Below are positions 1-9,189 of a stretch of 64,000 bases of DNA, piece after piece. The first letter of the stretch is position 1; each line of letters starts with the position of its first letter. Location of the stretch: the NCBI GenBank assembly GCA_038363925.1, contig JAQQWL010000011.1:1302001-1366000 (forward strand), given 5' to 3'. Source of the DNA: Apiospora phragmitis (lineage: Eukaryota > Ascomycota > Sordariomycetes > Amphisphaeriales > Apiosporaceae). The notes under the pieces are model-generated. The model ran no database searches and was not told the DNA's origin. It saw nothing but the letters and a program-made list of their open reading frames with translations. Both the position numbers and the translations under genes were made by a program.

Positions 1-579
1 TGGACATTCGACTTGCCCCGAGTACTTCATCATGCCCTTTGGAGTAACCGCTACGTCTTGCTTGTAACAGCGGTGCGAGGCCGAACTCTTGGCAGCGAAT
101 GGCCGACCATGGATGAAGAGATGAAAGAGTATTATATCAACCGGGTTATAGAAGTCTGCAGAGAGTTGTCACACTGGGAAGCCGACTATATAGGTGGCGT
201 GGATAAGCGAACCCTTGCGGAAAGCTATATGGCTGGGCAAGATGATTCCTATACTAACGATCATCTCATGATGGCAAGCAAGGAGTTGGGCATGGACTGC
301 TCTGCTCTATTTCACTTCTATCACTGCGACTTGGGGCCGGGTAACATTATCGTGGATGTGAACGACCGTTCCATCGGTATCATTGACTGGGAAATCGCCG
401 GATTTGTTCCGTGGGAATGGCTTCGGACCAAGTTTCGTCTTTCCAGCGGCTTGGATCTTCCATGGGAAGACGAGTCTAGGTTGGAGTACAGGCGCCGCGT
501 AGGGGTGGCGATGGGTGAGCAGAGATTTCCTGATGTTGTCGATGCCTACTTGGCAAGGGGGGCTACGCTTAATAAATAG
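1..579 (+). CDS. APH/protein-kinase-like phosphotransferase, 3' end
   Basis: The frame is open from the first base, so the gene begins outside the window; only about 192 C-terminal residues are present. The segment HYHCDLGPGNIIVD, followed about 10 residues later by GIIDWEIAGFVPWEW, matches the catalytic loop (H-x-D-x4-N) and metal-binding Asp of the aminoglycoside phosphotransferase (APH) family. In fungi this family is large and mostly of unknown substrate. The tail after the Asp motif (FRLSSGLDLPW, then a basic stretch) is of normal length for such proteins. No intron is visible in this part. The substrate cannot be inferred; a choline-kinase-like or small-molecule kinase role is possible. 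Confidence 0.75.
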   Translation, partial: WTFDLPRVLHHALWSNRYVLLVTAVRGRTLGSEWPTMDEEMKEYYINRVIEVCRELSHWEADYIGGVDKRTLAESYMAGQDDSYTNDHLMMASKELGMDCSALFHFYHCDLGPGNIIVDVNDRSIGIIDWEIAGFVPWEWLRTKFRLSSGLDLPWEDESRLEYRRRVGVAMGEQRFPDVVDAYLARGATLNK

Positions 580-1490
580 TACTGCGCAGTTAGTACACTG
601 AAGCCCACTGGGAATTGTCATTCCTGGCGAGAATTCCATATTATTCGGCTTTTGTAACGCTCGTCATCGTCTCACTATCGCACGGCTTCGCCCGGTGCCT
701 TCGCGGCCCGCTCCTTCCTGCCGTGTTCTCCCTGCCCGTCTCCGGGTCAGCAGCTCTACCTACATCAAGCTCCGGATCTCTAGACCTGCCATCAGGCGTG
801 AAGCTTGGTTCAAGAGAACGTAATAGAAAGCTCGAATACTGCTGGGCTGCCCCTCTCCCTCCGCACATTCCAGGTAGCAAGAACTAGATACCCCGGCGTC
901 CGCCCTCGCTTTCGCTGCTCCCCACCCCGATAAGGAGCTCGTAACATATTACAGTGGTTGAAAGATGGAAAACTCCCAAAGCCGGCTCCGGAGGAAGACG
1001 TCGATGGTGAGGAGGATTCACATTCGTAAATAGGAGCAGTCGAAGGGGATGCATCCCGGTGGTGTTATTGCGCATCGGCAATCTGGACCAACCCGGCCAG
1101 CAGCTCAACGCGCCTGAGAAGATCTGGCTTATATACGAGCTTTAGGGGACCTGCTATGGAGCTCAGACTGCCAACCGATCATAGCAACCCCACTTTGCAT
1201 GGATTTAACCACATATCTACTAAACCTCTGCTTTCTCGAAGAAGGAATTACAGAGCTGGACGATGCCATCTACCAGGCAGGTCTCAGTCGCTCCGCGTTC
1301 GGTTAGGATTGAATAAGAGCAAGACCATCGCCAACGTGCCTGATGTAGAGGACGCTGATACGGGAACTCATCCTACAATAATAATTATAGTTAACTTACT
1401 GTCCGTCTCAAGGCCTAGCACTTATGCAGACATTAATTATATGCTAGCTAGATGCAGTAGCTTAAAGCCATCCGTAATAGTACTGCGGTA
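580..1490. other. No supported gene
   Basis: Short open frames occur on both strands, but none has recognisable motifs, introns or a promoter. The right edge leads into a C-rich run (about 1503-1514) just before the Tc1 element. Confidence 0.4.
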
Positions 1491-1607
1491 TCAGGCATAA
1501 GTCCCCCCCCCCCTGTCAGGTACCGACAATCCACTGCCAAGGAAGCACCATACCAATTACAGTATAGCCTACTTGGGCTCAGAGAATCGGTACTTCTTTT
1601 CATTCTT

Positions 1608-2687
1608 TTGGAAAATAACGCGCTCCTCAATCACGATACGCAGTACGATACGATCGGTACGAAGCAACTTACGAACGACGACCGCCAACGTATCCGAACC
1701 CTTTATTTTGATGGTAATAAAACGAAAGCGGAGATTCACAATATTACTGGATTTTCTATCGACCAGATTAAGACCGCTATTAAGGCTCCTTCGAGCAATG
1801 TAGCGAAGAGGTCTGGCCGGCCTCGGGTCCTTTCCCGTGAGCAAGAAGAAGAACTCGTTTCTTTCGTGACTAGTTCTAAAGAAGGACGCAGAGCCTCTTT
1901 CCTCCAACTCTCCGTCATCCTTTTCCACTCCCTCTTTGGAGTATACGTTATACGATCTACCCTCCGTCGACTTGGATTCAAACGATATACTGCCCGTCAG
2001 AAGCCACCAATATCCGAAACCAACCGACAGAAACGCCTGGCCTGGGCCCTCGAACATAAGGACTGGACCCCCGAACAATGGGCTCGAGTCCTTTGGACCG
2101 ACGAGACCTGGATCACGGGAGGACACCATCGGAAACAGTACGTTACCCGAAGACCGGGAGAGGAATGGGATCCAACCTGTATTATCGAGCGATACCAACG
2201 AAAGCACGGCTGGATGTTCTGGGGCTGCTTTTCGGGCCTCGGAAAAGGACCTGGTATATTCTGGGAAAAGGATTGGGGTTCTATTACTGCCGGGACATAT
2301 CGATCCCATACAATTCCAATCATCCATGGCTGGATACAGCTTTGTCAACAACAGCTCGGAGACCAGCTGCTTCTAATGCAGGATGGTGCGCCAGCTCATT
2401 CTGCCAGTGATACGATTCTAGATCTACAGGAAAGAGGTATCCAAATTATCCAATGGCCACCTTATTCCCCTGATTTAAATCCAATAGAGATGTGTTGGAA
2501 TTGGATAAAGGATTATATTGAAGATAAGTACGGTCTTATCGAGAAGCCTTCGTATGACCGGCTTCGGATTTGGGTTAAAGAGGCCTGGGATGAATTACCG
2601 GATGATTATTTACAGTCACTTTTACAATCTATGCCCCAGAGATGTATGGCTGTAATCGAGGCCAATGGAATGCATACAAAATACTAA
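1608..2687 (+). CDS. Tc1-type DD34E transposase
   Basis: This is a continuous frame of about 359 residues, normal length for fungal Tc1/mariner transposases. The N-terminal third has helix-turn-helix character (DRQRIRTLYFDGNKTKAEI, then a second basic segment near SGRPRVLSREQ). The catalytic core is complete: first Asp in LWTDETW, second Asp in MQDGAPAHSA, and Glu in PDLNPIEMCWNWIKDY, with exactly 34 residues between the second Asp and the Glu (DD34E). The frame lacks an in-frame ATG near its beginning: it opens with TTG and continues upstream to about 1551. The start has therefore been lost or lies in an unseen 5' exon. Terminal inverted repeats could not be defined by eye. Likely a recent but probably non-autonomous copy. 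Confidence 0.88.
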   Translation: MENNALLNHDTQYDTIGTKQLTNDDRQRIRTLYFDGNKTKAEIHNITGFSIDQIKTAIKAPSSNVAKRSGRPRVLSREQEEELVSFVTSSKEGRRASFLQLSVILFHSLFGVYVIRSTLRRLGFKRYTARQKPPISETNRQKRLAWALEHKDWTPEQWARVLWTDETWITGGHHRKQYVTRRPGEEWDPTCIIERYQRKHGWMFWGCFSGLGKGPGIFWEKDWGSITAGTYRSHTIPIIHGWIQLCQQQLGDQLLLMQDGAPAHSASDTILDLQERGIQIIQWPPYSPDLNPIEMCWNWIKDYIEDKYGLIEKPSYDRLRIWVKEAWDELPDDYLQSLLQSMPQRCMAVIEANGMHTKY

Positions 2688-2846
2688 TAAAATGTATCAG
2701 GAGGGGATGCCAAGGTTTTGGCCCGTGCATGGATGGGTCATAGTACAAGTAGAAAAGGGAAAACTTACCCCTACCACCATAGTAGCAGGCTTATCATCCG
2801 GCAGGTGCATCTTCCGGGCTTGACGACCCTTGCTATCTAGTAAAAA

Positions 2847-3776
2847 TCACCAAAGTATCCCATGAAGTTTATTTGCAACATTTGTAGGCCCCGGTGTGCA
2901 TTCCAATTCAATGACGAACGCGAAGCGGTCGGGCTGAGTTACTTCCCGGAGATGCACCGTCTCTGAGCATTCCAGGGTAGAAAGATCGAAATATGGCATT
3001 CTGAAAGCAGACCGCCTAGTATCTCGCACCGCTCCAGGTGCCATACGGTCACACTCTTCAGTCCAGGCTAGCGTGGTGCGGTGCCAACCTTCTTGACCCC
3101 GATCCAGCCTCTGGTCGCTCCACTGAGTGGGACACATCTTGATAAACGGGAGCTGCCCCGCACCTGTAGCTTGAGCCCAGACTAGTTCGATGCCGTTCTC
3201 GTTCGGTATGTCGGTTCCTCTCCAGGCCACATGAGGTAGAATGGGTTCTAGGACTTCAGAGTTGCGAGGAATCGGAATGACATTGTTATCGGTCCAGAAT
3301 AAGCTCCTTAGTCGTCGGGTGGTGCGAGACGGGCCCCAGACCACGTCGCCTTCCCGCGTGACCATAAAGTACGCCCACGGACGAGCCCGCCGTCTCTTGT
3401 TCAGCTCGGCATCTACCCCGTACCGCACTCTCACCGCCAGCCACACCCGGAGGATGGAGTATCGCTTGCACGTCAGGGGATAGCGAAGCCGAGCGACCCA
3501 TGCGTCCAGATCACTGCCTACAAATAAGGCCTTGTGGCCGTTCAAGACCATGGTGTCGATCCATTGGGAATGCTCGGGCACGTCTCGCTGTAGACAGACG
3601 AACTTCATTTTGATGCCGGCCCACTCGACATTATAGTAGAGGCCGATAACAGCTAGGAGCAGGGCTGCGTCCGAGCCAGAAAGGTGGTTTAGTATGGCCG
3701 TCAGGACCGGGTAGCACCGTATACAAGCGTCTTCGAGTCGACTTCGCTGTCTGATGTTGCGCTCCGAGCGGGACAT
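2847..3776 (-). CDS. Hypothetical protein with weak F-box-like N-terminus
   Basis: An uninterrupted 309-residue frame. Residues about 18-45 (DACIRCYPVLTAILNHLSGS, then ALLLAVIGLY) have the hydrophobic pattern of a fungal F-box start. The remainder (DTMVLNGHKALFVGSDLDAW, basic RRRARPWAYF, and WKD-like aromatic patches) resembles long lineage-specific fungal proteins without assigned function. A TATA-like sequence lies about 75 bp upstream of the chosen ATG. There is no intron and no stop inside the frame, unlike the broken genes further right. Function unknown; the F-box reading is only an inference from hydrophobicity. Confidence 0.6.
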   Translation of the reverse strand: MSRSERNIRQRSRLEDACIRCYPVLTAILNHLSGSDAALLLAVIGLYYNVEWAGIKMKFVCLQRDVPEHSQWIDTMVLNGHKALFVGSDLDAWVARLRYPLTCKRYSILRVWLAVRVRYGVDAELNKRRRARPWAYFMVTREGDVVWGPSRTTRRLRSLFWTDNNVIPIPRNSEVLEPILPHVAWRGTDIPNENGIELVWAQATGAGQLPFIKMCPTQWSDQRLDRGQEGWHRTTLAWTEECDRMAPGAVRDTRRSAFRMPYFDLSTLECSETVHLREVTQPDRFAFVIELECTPGPTNVANKLHGILW

Positions 3777-3847
3777 GTTACAAAAGACGAGTGATGTATT
3801 AGGGTTTGCTGCCGCGCTGATGGCTGATTTCCCGGCTCACGCAAGGA

Positions 3848-3855
3848 TTATATAC
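3848..3855 (-). promoter_or_regulatory. TATA-like box for the F-box-like gene
   Basis: On the minus strand this reads TATATAAT, about 75 bp before the ATG at 3776, a plausible core promoter distance. Position and composition are the only evidence. Confidence 0.4.
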
Positions 3856-4223
3856 CTATGAAGGGGGTAGATTGAGCTGTCCATAAATGGCCAGCGCGTG
3901 TACAACCACGCGTACTTCACATCGTCCGAAAATGGCCAGTACACGTTGGAAATCGGCACCGGAAGTCACAGCCTGTGTGGCTGTTCCTGCTGGCAAGCTG
4001 TCAATTCTATTTCCGGATCTGAGTTCACTTGGAATCATTCAAGTTATAGTAACGCACATACGGGAAGTCAGCGATAAAAGGACTAAAGTGTGTTTCATTC
4101 TCGAAATGTCCTATCTAGCTTAAAATCAAAGCCCCAACTCCAACAGCTCATCCCAGACCAGCTGGGGGTGCAATGCCTTAAACGGCGCTTCTTGATATGG
4201 TTTGCCGCATATTCGCTCCGTCA
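3856..4223. other. Intergenic, no gene seen
   Basis: Separates the 3' end of the J-domain gene from the promoter of the F-box-like gene; both are transcribed leftwards. Nothing else stands out. Confidence 0.4.
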
Positions 4224-6548
4224 CTAAGGGGCAGGAAGAAACTGTCGCAAGATATCGGATTGAATGCGTTGCTGTTCCTGCATAGTATTAACCGTGACGC
4301 TGAGTGCGTTCAACATCTGGGCCAGCTGCGTGATCTCCGGGCTATGATGACCTACTGCACTGCTCGCCAGACCATTACCGAAGTGGTGGTAGTTTTGCTC
4401 ATCGTTATGTCCACCAATGCGGGGTTGCCTCAGCACCATTTGGTTATGCGCCAGAGCACTATCCTTCCTTGACGGCTTGGGATAGTGCAGCGCTCCGGAG
4501 TGGGGGTTAAAGGGGCTATTCAGAACCTCGGGAGCCCATGTGGGAATAAGTCCTGCGTCCCAGATGAATTGATCAATCAGCCAGTCAGCGTTCGGTTGCC
4601 ACTTGCGGAAATCGGTCCTGGTCATAATGGGTTCGTCGTCGGAGCTGCGTCTCTTAGCCCACACATATGTCCAGTATCGTCTGTCATCGGTCCAAGCCAC
4701 ACCTTTGACCTCCAATAAATCGTCCGGATGCAACTCATTGACCCGGCGGGTCTGCACGTTGGGTAAGTCTGACTTGACACAGCGGTATATGTCTTCGAGG
4801 TCGACGTCCCTCATTGTTTTCACCTTGAGTCGGTTGGGCCCTTCAACCTCGATGAAGAGTTTGAAGCCACTGGAAAATTTCCCATTCGGAGGAGACGAGT
4901 ACGCCAACTCTCTGATCTCCTTGCTGTCGTTGGGAGTTGGCCTTGTCATGAGTTCCGTTCCCGTGTGCTTGACACCATCCATCCGGTCTGCTCCGGAGCC
5001 TCCTGGGGCACCTGTTGCTTGCGACGGTTTGGGGGCAGGCGGCCTTTCCTTATTTTGAGGTGTGGCTGGTGTTTTACCTGGCGTGGGCTCCGTCTTCATT
5101 TGCTCCTCAGGCAGCTTGAGCTCACCGAGTTTCTTTCGCAAAGGCTTCATGAGAAGTGCCGTCCAGGCGTCTGGCCATTGATAAAGACCTCGCCTCCGGG
5201 CACCTTCGAAGTAGTCTTGCAACGACTGTAGTCTGATCTGGACCAGATCGGGACTGGTCGTTCCGGTTTTGTAGTACTCGATAATGGACCGCTGATGAAA
5301 AGTGCAAGCCAGTAGCTTATGAAAAGGCACAGTGAACATGTCTGGTTTTCTATTGTGTTCCTTGTTGTTCTCCTCGATTTTGTTGTTATGTCTCAAGACC
5401 TCTTTCTCCCAAACGGGCGCATCCAAATTGCCGTCAAGCCTCGAGAAAAGCTTTTGGATAAGACTATTCATGTTCCAATGTAATCTCTGTACTGCTCTCG
5501 GCGGCGGTGGATAGCTGCCTTCATCCTCCTCTTCGCTATCTGGTTCGTCTCCCAAGTCGCTACCATCATCGGAATCGTCGGCGTTGGGGGCGAATTCCTC
5601 GCCTGGGGCCAGTGGATCAAGGGGCTTGTTCTTGAGAAAAGCGTCGTGCTCACTACGCTTTCGGGCATCACGAAGAGCATCCGCCGCACCATTGATAACT
5701 TGCTACTCGTCAGCGTAGGCCGATGTAGACGTGATTGGGAACTCACCTTGAGTACAAAGCAGGGCCTCCTGGTCATCTTTGTTTCGGTCTGGATGCAATC
5801 GAAGATTCCATTGGTTTCTGGCCTTGAGGATGTCTCTTTCCTTGGCATCTCGCTTCACTCCCAACAGCTCGTAGTACGATGCGTTTTGCCTCAGGAGTCT
5901 CAGAACACGAGACTTTGCGTGTGATTGCGACTGAGGGATATATGATGACTCGTCATTTTTTGCATCATTCTCCACAGCTTTCATGACGGACTCTGCAATG
6001 GCGTCCATGATGGCATCACCACGGGACTTGATCTCTTCCGTGCGCTGATGAATCTCTTCCTCGGTGAGGTCAGAGCCAGTCTTCCTCCCCTTGAGTTCGT
6101 CGAGCACTTGCTTGAACGCAAGATCCCGAACTGCTTGATCAAGTTTGGAATTCGTAATTTCATTCTTTGCCTTGACTAGGTCGACATGGTGATACCGCAG
6201 TCGCGCGTTCGACACTTCCAGCTCGGCAACCTCTTGAACGGCGCTGCGGAAGTCTTGATCGGCATCGTCGAGAGACTTTCTGCCTGAGCCTGTATCTGGT
6301 TTTGGCTCTTCCAACCGCCCCTGCTTAGTGCCCTCAAGTGACATCTTGGGCGGCGTTTCTTGTTTCTTGCCTGGGTCTGGATGTGTGTTTGGGCCTTCTT
6401 GCTGCTTGGGGTCGTCCTCGTGCTCTGACTGTACGTCTTCTTCCAGACTAGGTTTGGACCGAGTATCCAGAACGTTGGACAGCGCAGACGATGGCATGAA
6501 TGATGGCCCGGTGTGCTCCTTCTCATCGTTCGCTCGTCTTGCGGGCAT
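4224..6548 (-). CDS. J-domain (DnaJ-like) protein with long fungal C-terminus
   Basis: Two exons, complement(join(4224..5698, 5747..6548)), about 758 residues, joined across a 48-bp intron (donor GTGAGT, acceptor CAAG). The J domain spans residues about 221-285 and is split by the intron: YYELLGV, then the diagnostic HPD at residues 252-254, then VINGAADALRDARKR after the junction. Splicing restores the conserved helix after HPD, which supports the intron. HPD is the motif with which J proteins stimulate the Hsp70 ATPase. Upstream of it is a charged, coiled-coil-prone region. Downstream are an acidic patch (DSEEEDEG), a Pro-rich linker and a C-terminal region with WTDDRRYWTYVWAKRRS that I do not recognise. 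The J domain is central rather than N-terminal, which is unusual. Client and compartment are unknown; no signal peptide is seen. Confidence 0.8.
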
Positions 6549-6720
6549 TTATAGCGCGCACGTTCTAAAAATACGGACCGCCCGTGGCCGTTTCCTGTCC
6601 AGACACGGCCATCGTCCGCTTGTGGCTTCCAGAGCGCCGCGGCATCCAAGCATCCAGTCATCTTGTCCATAAAACTCGCCTGTCGTCTGCTACCATTGCC
6701 GTTTGCGCATCTCCAGCAAC
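6549..6720. promoter_or_regulatory. Shared divergent promoter region
   Basis: Only 172 bp separate the ATGs of the J-domain gene (leftward) and the coiled-coil gene (rightward). It contains TTTATAG near 6547-6553 and CT-rich sequence before the right-hand ATG. A shared bidirectional promoter is inferred from spacing. Confidence 0.35.
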
Positions 6721-7494
6721 ATGAAACCCGATCCTAGCAACATGGTGAGTCGCATCCTGCCCAAAGTCGACGGTCCGCCTGCTGATACAACGAAGGAGCC
6801 GAAGAAAGAGTCGCCCGACACCCAGCCGGACCCGCTGCCCATGGAGATGCCAGAGCTTGTCGATGTGCTGAGATACGCTTTGCACAGCACAAGACTGGCT
6901 TGTGCGGAAGTGAACCAAGGGCTCCAGCGGTTTCGTGATGAGCAAGCAGGCCGGGTGGTGAATCAACAAGCCCAGATCACGTTCCTCCAAGCCAGCGTGG
7001 ACAGGTTGTGCCAAGGCAACGAGGCGCTCCAAGCAGACCTCGACACGCAACGCGCAAACTACAACCTAGTTGTCGGCGACATGGTACGCCTGTGCGAGGA
7101 GAGGCAGCATACCCTCGGGGAGAAGCAGCACGCGCTCGAGGAGAAGCAGCACGCGCTCGAGGAACGCGACGCGGCGTTGCTGGAGAGAGACTTGAACAGC
7201 CTGATGCTGGATCAATACCGAGACGAGACTACGGAGAAGCAAACAATGTTAAACGCGAAAAAGGCGGAGATCGAATGCCTGGCGGCGAAGTTCGTGAGCG
7301 TCGAAGCGGAACTCTGCGCGCTGCGAAACCAATGCTGCCAGCACGCGATGCGTGAGGTGGAGGCGCGGCCAAGCACGGGCGCGGCAATGTCTGCAAAGCA
7401 CCGGACGCGGCGCAGACGCAATCGTAGGGCCAGGCGGGGCGAGGTCAGCCCGCCTTACTATACGGTGCACCATCAATCGGGGGCCCAGCCTTGA
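6721..7494 (+). CDS. Coiled-coil protein, function unknown
   Basis: A 257-residue protein starting at the first ATG (MKPDPSN). The open frame extends upstream, but only through a TTG codon. Residues about 70-220 are a predicted coiled coil rich in Glu, Gln and Leu, with a tandem near-repeat (EKQHALE, EKQHALE, then ERDAALLERD). The C-terminus is strongly basic (HRTRRRRNRRARRGE), which could act as a nuclear localisation or nucleic-acid-binding tail. It lies head-to-head with the J-domain gene and is followed by two more coiled-coil genes on the same strand, so the three may be a local gene family or cluster. No catalytic motif is visible. Confidence 0.55.
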   Translation: MKPDPSNMVSRILPKVDGPPADTTKEPKKESPDTQPDPLPMEMPELVDVLRYALHSTRLACAEVNQGLQRFRDEQAGRVVNQQAQITFLQASVDRLCQGNEALQADLDTQRANYNLVVGDMVRLCEERQHTLGEKQHALEEKQHALEERDAALLERDLNSLMLDQYRDETTEKQTMLNAKKAEIECLAAKFVSVEAELCALRNQCCQHAMREVEARPSTGAAMSAKHRTRRRRNRRARRGEVSPPYYTVHHQSGAQP

Positions 7495-7744
7495 TAGCGT
7501 GGGGGCGGGTCGTTTCTAGCGTCTAGCCAGAATCGGCCGCCAGGGATGTGTCGATGTACAGAAGTAGCCGCGCAGGTAGCACACGTTTAATCTATTCTTA
7601 GTTCCGTAACTGGCCGTTTTTGTCCTGTGCACCGCTTGTCTCGGAGATCGCCCCACCTCCACCGTGCTCCCTTGTGGACTTCATTAGACCAACCTGCCTC
7701 CCACCAGTGTCCGCCTGCGAACAGCATTCGTAAATGTCCAAATC

Positions 7745-8347
7745 ATGGACCCTCCACTTGAGCCGCCCGAGCCGGCGGACGCGGCAGCGCTCAGACTTCC
7801 CGTCGTAGCCCAGCAGAGCATCGGCGGCTCATGCACCCCCACCCTGCAACAGATGCTTGTCCTGGCCGAACGGGAATCAAGTACATATAAAAAAGAACTC
7901 CCCCTCGCCCGAGAGTCCATCAGTCTAGGCGACCACTTGCGGGAAGATATCGAGTACCTCCAAGCTTTGCTGCAAGTGAGCATCAGCAGCTTCCACGTTC
8001 GATGCGACAACGCGCAGGTCGGCCGGTGGCAGGCCCCGAGACAGCAAGCGGCGGCGCGAACGGGTGCATCCTCTCTGGAAGAACGCCTTACGTCCAAGCA
8101 GCATGAGCTGGCCCGCCACCGGGAGGAGCTCGCGTCCTATGAGGAGGCCGTCCAAGCAGGAGAGCAGCTGTGGAAAGATGTCCAGTACGTGGGGCAGTTA
8201 GCCCATTTTGCCCTCTGCAACTTCCGCAAAGGCAAACGAGAGATCGAAACGATGAGACTCGAGAACCGGCACCCTGCGCTCCACCGCGGTTGCCGCGTGT
8301 CCAGCGGGCACCACATCCCCGGCCAGACCACCCACTTGTACCTGTGA
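7745..8347 (+). CDS. Protein with two copies of a 48-residue helical module
   Basis: A 200-residue protein with a Pro-rich start (MDPPLEPPEP). Residues 44-91 and 121-168 are two copies of one module that align without gaps. Shared positions include a leading Glu, a Lys/Arg-x-Glu-Leu-type block, a central Gly, a Leu three residues later and a late Phe. A third copy lies in the next gene. The repeats look helical and charged, compatible with coiled-coil or helical-bundle packing. The C-terminus after residue 175 is His- and Gly-containing and unlike the repeats. The stop at 8345-8347 is only 5 bp before the ATG of the next gene, unusually close for separate fungal genes. I recognise no known family. 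Confidence 0.55.
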   Translation: MDPPLEPPEPADAAALRLPVVAQQSIGGSCTPTLQQMLVLAERESSTYKKELPLARESISLGDHLREDIEYLQALLQVSISSFHVRCDNAQVGRWQAPRQQAAARTGASSLEERLTSKQHELARHREELASYEEAVQAGEQLWKDVQYVGQLAHFALCNFRKGKREIETMRLENRHPALHRGCRVSSGHHIPGQTTHLYL

Positions 8348-8352
8348 GGAGC

Positions 8353-8670
8353 ATGGATCATCCCCCGCCGCTTCGTCCGGTGGAGCATGTCATCGCGAAA
8401 GTGCACGGGTCGTCGGTGGCCATCAATGCCATGCGGGCGAACCTGGAGTCGACCAAGCCAGAGCCGGCCTCGTCGCTCAAGGAAATAGTCTCATGCAAAA
8501 AGCAAGAAGCGAATGGCTACAGGGAAGAACTGATCTTCTGTCAGGATACCACACGGTCCGGGGCGCATCTCTTCGAGGAGATGCAACGTGTGGAGAAACG
8601 GATACAGCGGGCCGTGCACAGTTTCCACCTCACCATCAGGGGCGTGGAGCGGGCAGGCAGGCGGAATTAG
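8353..8670 (+). CDS. Short protein with a third copy of the 48-residue module
   Basis: A 105-residue frame from an ATG whose N-terminus (MDHPPPLRPV) mirrors that of the preceding gene (MDPPLEPPEP). Residues 52-99 align without gaps to both modules of that gene. This suggests a local duplication in which one module was lost, or a single gene split by a frameshift or missed intron; the two frames differ. The protein ends in a basic tail (ERAGRRN). No signal peptide, membrane span or catalytic motif. Function unknown. Confidence 0.5.
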   Translation: MDHPPPLRPVEHVIAKVHGSSVAINAMRANLESTKPEPASSLKEIVSCKKQEANGYREELIFCQDTTRSGAHLFEEMQRVEKRIQRAVHSFHLTIRGVERAGRRN

Positions 8671-9189
8671 CTGTGCGGAGCTTCTGTTCTTAGGAGAGGA
8701 GTGAAAAAGGATGAGAGAATTCAAATAAACACTTTCGTTGGTTCATTGAGCCTAGACTCCACAAGAACACGAGACGTTTCGAGGTGGCCGCCTCATGCAT
8801 GGCGCTTCCTGGAAAATTTCCGGACAGTTCTTGAATGGTTACAGTGACCCATGCCAGCAATGATAGCAGCGTTCCTTCTGCTGTTGAGTGTTCAGGAGTT
8901 GGACACGTACTAGGAACAGATTCTGGCAATATCAGGCGGCTACCTTTTGTAATTAACTGTAGTAGAACGATCAGCACCAGGCCATCTCCTTCTCGAGGTT
9001 CCTTACAAGGAAAGGCAGCTTTCTCTACAAGCCAATACTTAGCGCTTGCCAGGTCTCGAGACAAGTTGATTGTCGGGTCTCTTCATGCTTTTTCCAGTAG
9101 AACTCTTTGCCTACTCGCATGCGCGAGAACGTGGAAAGGGACCAGGCGATTCCAGTTATTGGGAGGGCCATGGGTACACGCAAACAGTG
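8671..9189. other. No supported gene
   Basis: Frames occur on both strands but show no motifs. The stretch becomes AT-richer to the right, toward the decayed zinc-finger gene. Confidence 0.35.

Noticed and set aside
1569..2351. 260-residue minus-strand frame across the transposase
   Set aside because: Shadow of the DD34E transposase, whose plus-strand motifs are unambiguous.
1490..2720. Terminal inverted repeats for the Tc1 element
   Set aside because: A weak match between the C-run with TGTCAGGTAC at the left and GTATCAGGAGGGG at the right was seen, but needs gaps and gives no TA-flanked ends.
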